NCBI GenBank assembly: GCA_965371245.1
Contig: CBDUXT010000015.1
Coordinates: forward strand, 1 to 64,000
DNA: 64,000 nt
Direction of reading: 5' to 3'
DNA from: CBDUXT01 sp965371245
GTDB taxonomy: Bacteria; Planctomycetota; Phycisphaerae; UBA1845
In this document: positions 60,712 through 64,000 of the stretch, piece after piece
Position numbering within the stretch: position 1 is the first letter of the stretch
Layout of the letters: each line of letters starts with the position of its first letter
Made by a program: the position numbers and the translations under genes
Notes under the pieces: model-generated
Told to the model about the DNA's origin: nothing
The model's database searches: none
The model's input: only the letters and a program-made list of their open reading frames with translations

Positions 60712-61923
60712 ATGGTTGAGTTTCTGACAAGTCAGTTCGGCGTCAGCCTGATCGTGGCGATGGTGGTCATTGGGGTCATCAACGGCGCCGTTGCCTACTG
60801 CATCTATTTTGAGCGGAAGATCGCCGGCTGGATTCAGGATCGATACGGGCCCAACCGGGTAGGACCTTACGGGCTGCTTCAGCCGATCGCCGACGCCGGG
60901 AAGTTTTTCTTCAAAGAGGATGTCATCCCGCGGCATGCGGACAGGGTGCTCTTCGTGCTCGCCCCGGCCATCATCTTTGTTGTGGCGTTTATCGGTTTCG
61001 CGGCCATCCCGTGGGGCGGGCAGATTCAGCTTGGGGACCGGGTTCTCAATGTTCAGGTGGCCAGCCCCGACATCGGCCTGCTCTACATCCTTGGTGTCGG
61101 GTCGATGGGCGTGTACGGGGTGGTGCTGGGCGGTTGGGCGAGCAACAACAAGTATTCGTTCTACGGTGCGATCCGCGCGACGGCGCAGATGCTCAGCTAC
61201 GAAATCCCGATGGGGCTTTGCATTCTGGTCGTCGTGTTGACCGTCGGCACGTTGCGGCTCGAAGAGATCACGCTCCAGCAGACCGGCTATTGGCTCGGAA
61301 TCATTCCACAGTGGAACGTTTTTCTCCACCCCTTGGCGTTCGTGGTCTTGTTTATCACCGCGCTGGCCGAGGCGAACCGCACGCCGTTCGACATGGCCGA
61401 GGCGGAGCAGGAGCTGGTCGGCGGCTACCACACCGAGTACAGCGCCCTGAAGTTCGGCATGTTCTTCTTGGCCGAGTATGCCCACATGATTACGGCCAGT
61501 GCCTTCATGGCCGTGCTGTTTTTCGGCGGGTGGCACTTTCCCTGGTTTTCCTGGACACAGCCCGAGCACACGGCCTGGTACGCCGTGCTAGCCAAGATGG
61601 CGGTTCTGTCAGGGAAGATCGTGTTCTTCCTCTTCGTCATGATGTGGATCCGCTGGACGATGCCGCGGTTTCGGTTCGATCAATTGCTACATTTGGCCTG
61701 GCAGCGTTTGATCCCGATCACGCTTGGGCTGTTCGTGCTGACGGTGTTCTTGGTCTACTTCGGTCTGCACCGCTCGCCGATCTGGGCGCTTTCTGGAAAC
61801 GCGGTGATCCTCGTCGTGATGCTGATGGTCGCGGGACGGGCGACGACGCGGGTGACCGGTCGACAGGCAAACCTTCCGCCAATCGCGATGGGTGGTCCGG
61901 TTCAAGGCGCGATGGGGACATGA
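60712..61923 (+). CDS. nuoH: NADH-quinone oxidoreductase subunit H
   Basis: NuoH is the membrane subunit that links the quinone site to the proton channels. The 403-residue protein has eight or more membrane helices. Conserved loops are 'YFERKIAGWIQDRYGPNRVGPYGLLQPIADAGKFFFKED' near the N-terminus and 'EANRTPFDMAEAEQELVGGYHTEYSALKFGMFFLAEYAHM' with the acidic residues at the quinone chamber. 'MMWIRWTMPRFRFDQLLHLAWQRLIP' is the usual late signature. The C-terminal 30 residues are a variable tail. The start is the ATG at 60712; a GGCGGGAAG stretch lies farther upstream. Confidence 0.97.
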   Translation: MVEFLTSQFGVSLIVAMVVIGVINGAVAYCIYFERKIAGWIQDRYGPNRVGPYGLLQPIADAGKFFFKEDVIPRHADRVLFVLAPAIIFVVAFIGFAAIPWGGQIQLGDRVLNVQVASPDIGLLYILGVGSMGVYGVVLGGWASNNKYSFYGAIRATAQMLSYEIPMGLCILVVVLTVGTLRLEEITLQQTGYWLGIIPQWNVFLHPLAFVVLFITALAEANRTPFDMAEAEQELVGGYHTEYSALKFGMFFLAEYAHMITASAFMAVLFFGGWHFPWFSWTQPEHTAWYAVLAKMAVLSGKIVFFLFVMMWIRWTMPRFRFDQLLHLAWQRLIPITLGLFVLTVFLVYFGLHRSPIWALSGNAVILVVMLMVAGRATTRVTGRQANLPPIAMGGPVQGAMGT

Positions 61924-61931
61924 GGTAATCG

Positions 61932-62525
61932 ATGATCGCTGACAACGAAATCATGGTGCTCGACGAGCCCGATCTGGGTGCGATGGAGCGGCTCTATCTG
62001 CCGCCGCTGATCGACGGGATGAAGGCGACGCTGCGCCACCTGGGCAAGACCCTGTTCGACAAGCCGCTGACGGTGCAATACCCGGAAGAGCAGCGCGAGG
62101 TGCGCGTGGAGAACTATCGCGGCGTGCATCGGCTCAACCGTGACGAGGAGGGGCGCGTCGCGTGCGTGGCGTGCTTCATGTGTGCGACGGCGTGCCCCGC
62201 TCACTGTATCCACATCGAGGCCGGCGAGTCACCGTGGGATGATCGCGAGAAGTACCCGGTCAAGTTTGATCTGGATGAGCTTCGCTGTATCTACTGCGGC
62301 ATGTGCGAGGAAGCCTGTCCGGTCGATGCCATCGAGCTGACGCAGCACTACGACCTGATCGGACTGACGCGAGAGGAAATGATCCTGGGCAAAGAAGAAC
62401 TGCTCTCGATATACGACGCCACCAAAGAGACGAAGAAGCGGAAGAACCCTCGGATCACCGGATACGCCGGGACGGGAAACCGCAACGAGCCAGCCGCGGC
62501 ATGGCCTAAGAGTTCGCACGAATGA
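61932..62525 (+). CDS. nuoI: NADH-quinone oxidoreductase subunit I
   Basis: NuoI carries clusters N6a and N6b between NuoG and NuoB. The 197-residue protein has the two 4Fe-4S motifs 'CVACFMCATACP' and 'CIYCGMCEEACPVDAIELT'. It starts eight bases after nuoH. The amphipathic N-terminal part ('MKATLRHLGKTLFDKPLTVQYPEE') rests on the membrane arm in known structures. The stop overlaps the nuoJ start (ATGA). Confidence 0.97.
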   Translation: MIADNEIMVLDEPDLGAMERLYLPPLIDGMKATLRHLGKTLFDKPLTVQYPEEQREVRVENYRGVHRLNRDEEGRVACVACFMCATACPAHCIHIEAGESPWDDREKYPVKFDLDELRCIYCGMCEEACPVDAIELTQHYDLIGLTREEMILGKEELLSIYDATKETKKRKNPRITGYAGTGNRNEPAAAWPKSSHE

Positions 62526-63292
62526 GTTCAGCGACTGCCTACATTCTCTATCTGGTCTTCGCCCTCGGCGGGGCGGGAACCTATCTGCTGATGCCTCGGG
62601 GCGAACGAACGCAGCCGCGCGCCGGGGCGGTGGTCGGCCTGCTGGGTGTGGTCGGGCTGCTTGCGACGCTGGGGGCGCGGGTCGTTGCCCCCAGCGAAAC
62701 GAGCGCGTATTTCTTTCTGTTCGCCACGATCGCCGTCGTGGCCGCCGCCCGTGTCATCACCCACCCCAAACCGGTCTACAGCGCGCTTTACTTCGTCGTC
62801 GTCGTGATCGCGGTGGCCTCGCTGCTCGTGTTGATGCAGGCGGAGTTTCTCGCGGTCGCGCTGATTATCGTTTACGCCGGCGCGATCATGGTGACCTATC
62901 TCTTCGTCATCATGTTGGCCCAGCAGCCCGGCTCACCGGTCTACGACCGGCGCTCGCGCGAACCGTTCCTGGCCGTCCTCGCCGGTTTTGTGTTGATGGC
63001 GGCGGTGGCCGGTCGCGCGGAGGAGCTTCCAACGCCCGTCACCCGAACGGTGATGATGGCCGCCCAAGCGGCTGACCCGACCTCGCCGACGGCAAAGCCC
63101 GCCGGCAACACGGCCGAGATCGGCTCGACGGTCATGACGCGCTACGTGGTCGCGCTGGAGATCGCCGGCGTGTTGCTCTTGGTCTCGATGGTCGGCGCGG
63201 TCGCGTTGACGCGAAAGAAGGTGCCGATCGAGGGGTTCGCGCCACCGCGTCGCCCGCTGGGCGCCGTCGGTCGCGAAGTGGAGCCATACTGA
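62522..63292 (+). CDS. nuoJ: NADH-quinone oxidoreductase subunit J
   Basis: NuoJ is a membrane subunit of the proton-pumping arm. The 256-residue chain has five main helices. The conserved third region is 'VYSALYFVVVVIAVASLLVLMQAEFLAVALIIVYAGAIMVTYLFVIML'; its Tyr-Ala-Gly-Ala segment forms the pi-bulge of the family. A hydrophilic stretch of about 60 residues between helices 4 and 5, rich in Ala, Thr and Pro, is longer than usual. The start is in an ATGA overlap with nuoI, and the stop overlaps the nuoK start by one base (TGATG). Confidence 0.95.
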   Translation: MSSATAYILYLVFALGGAGTYLLMPRGERTQPRAGAVVGLLGVVGLLATLGARVVAPSETSAYFFLFATIAVVAAARVITHPKPVYSALYFVVVVIAVASLLVLMQAEFLAVALIIVYAGAIMVTYLFVIMLAQQPGSPVYDRRSREPFLAVLAGFVLMAAVAGRAEELPTPVTRTVMMAAQAADPTSPTAKPAGNTAEIGSTVMTRYVVALEIAGVLLLVSMVGAVALTRKKVPIEGFAPPRRPLGAVGREVEPY

Positions 63293-63594
63293 TGCCGGGC
63301 ATCGCCGAATACCTGATTCTCGGAGCCGTGCTGTTCGCCCTGGGTCTAGTCGGCTTTCTGGCTCGGCGCAACCTGATCGTGATGTTTCTTTCCACGGAGT
63401 TGATGTTCCAAGGCGTGGTGGTCACCGCGGTGGCGTTCGCCCAGCTGCACGCCAACCTCGATGGGCAGGCGTTTGGTCTGTTCCTCTTGGTGATTGCGGC
63501 CGTCGAGGCAGGCCTTGCCCTGGGCATGATTGTAATGCTCTATCGCCGACGCGGCACCTTGGATGCAGAGGCATGGTCGCTGATGCGCGGCTAA
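63292..63594 (+). CDS. nuoK: NADH-quinone oxidoreductase subunit K
   Basis: NuoK is a three-helix antiporter-like membrane subunit. The 100-residue protein has the usual features: 'LILGAVLFALGLVGFLARRNLIVMFLSTELMFQGVVV' with the conserved Glu in helix 2, and 'LFLLVIAAVEAGLALGMIVMLYRRRGTLD' with the second Glu in helix 3. Both are needed for proton transfer in the family. It is translationally coupled to nuoJ. Confidence 0.96.
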   Translation: MPGIAEYLILGAVLFALGLVGFLARRNLIVMFLSTELMFQGVVVTAVAFAQLHANLDGQAFGLFLLVIAAVEAGLALGMIVMLYRRRGTLDAEAWSLMRG

Positions 63595-63616
63595 TCGTGC
63601 CGGTCTTTCAAGCCAA

Positions 63617-63644
63617 CCGCTCCCTTACGGTCGCGGCTCGGAAA
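63617..63644. repeat. Single CGGTCGCGGCTCGG element
   Basis: Another one-arm copy, inside the 120-base gap between nuoK and nuoL. Confidence 0.75.
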
Positions 63645-63714
63645 GGCGGTCTTGTGGGAAGCACGCTGGCTGAAAACGTAACGGTACGTTCACTGGAAAC
63701 GGCCATAGGTTCGA

Positions 63715-64000
63715 ATGTCGATTGATACGCTCAAAACCTGCGGGATTGTGATCCTGCTCGCACCACTTTGCGGCGCGATCGTCGCCGGCGCCCTGGGGCG
63801 ACCGGTGCTGCGCGGGCGGACGCACTGGGCGGCCATCGCCGGCGTGGGTACGGCGTTCGTGGCGGCGCTTGTTGTGTTCTTGCAGGTCCGCGGCGCCCCG
63901 GCGGGCGCGGTGTCGGCCTCTATCCCCATCTATGACTGGATTCTCCACGGCACCGGATCGGCCTTTCGCGTCGAGATGCTCATCGACCCGCTCACGTCGA
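63715..64000 (+). CDS. nuoL: NADH-quinone oxidoreductase subunit L, N-terminal part
   Basis: The frame from the ATG at 63715 runs to the window edge and gives 95 residues. It opens with 'CGIVILLAPLCGAIVAGALG', a second helix 'HWAAIAGVGTAFVAALVVFLQ', and a loop ending 'FRVEMLIDPLTS', which is the family signature just before helix 3 of NuoL. NuoL is the distal antiporter-like subunit. Gene order (after nuoK) supports the call. The 3' end is outside the window. Confidence 0.9.
   Translation, partial: MSIDTLKTCGIVILLAPLCGAIVAGALGRPVLRGRTHWAAIAGVGTAFVAALVVFLQVRGAPAGAVSASIPIYDWILHGTGSAFRVEMLIDPLTS

Noticed and set aside
1..64000. CRISPR array
   Set aside because: No set of short, evenly spaced direct repeats with unique spacers was seen; the repeats present are dispersed palindromic elements.

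Overview
The window is GC-rich DNA (roughly 60% GC) from a bacterial chromosome. It most likely comes from a planctomycete, possibly a Phycisphaerae-type lineage. The evidence is a combination of traits rather than a marker gene. These are: Ser/Thr kinases fused to TPR arrays next to an ECF sigma factor, small membrane proteins ending in a 'CGYDLTGN' zinc ribbon, giant secreted proteins with Cys-rich and dockerin-like ends, an ISAzo13-type transposase, a SecA of about 1,400 residues, and abundant palindromic intergenic repeats. No rRNA gene is present, so the class is an inference.

Layout. 1-10.6 kb: a dispersed repeat, two lipoproteins, murD (minus strand) and a 1,993-residue M6-like metalloprotease with PKD domains, ended by a strong intrinsic terminator. 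10.6-22.7 kb: conserved genes (secA, a gamma-glutamyltransferase, an archaeal-type phosphoglycerate mutase, a TPR-YggX fusion, a double-FHA protein, a cytochrome c), each separated by repeat elements. 22.7-42.8 kb: an accessory region. It holds a HEARO/omega-RNA-like structure with no recognisable iscB, the 3' half of a tRNA-Pro gene, a Tat-signal alanine racemase, secreted repeat proteins, a truncated giant protein, a Ser/Thr kinase, a four-gene translationally coupled operon (ArdC-like protein, small protein, mini clamp-loader ATPase, truncated serine recombinase), a tyrosine integrase gene with two in-frame stop codons, and an internally deleted transposase gene. A near-identical 37-bp direct repeat sits at both edges of this 18-kb block (24571-24607 and 42573-42609). 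This looks like one or more decayed integrative elements. 42.8-52.1 kb: a kinase gene overlapping an ECF sigma gene, divergent from a large secreted metallopeptidase with a dockerin-like end, followed by an ISAzo13-type insertion. 52.2-64 kb: a Clp N-domain-only protein, divergent from a complex I operon nuoABCDEFGHIJK, with nuoL running off the window edge.

How it fits together. The right end encodes most of a proton-pumping NADH dehydrogenase. The left half encodes envelope and secretion functions (SecA, MurD, exported proteases and GGT). The middle is mobile-element debris with regulatory kinases. The strongest leads for something new are the standalone omega-RNA-like locus, the ArdC/clamp-loader/recombinase operon with its consensus promoter and palindrome, the integrase with two stops, and the four-fold repeat insertion in SecA. 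Family assignments were made by reading motifs; no database search was possible.
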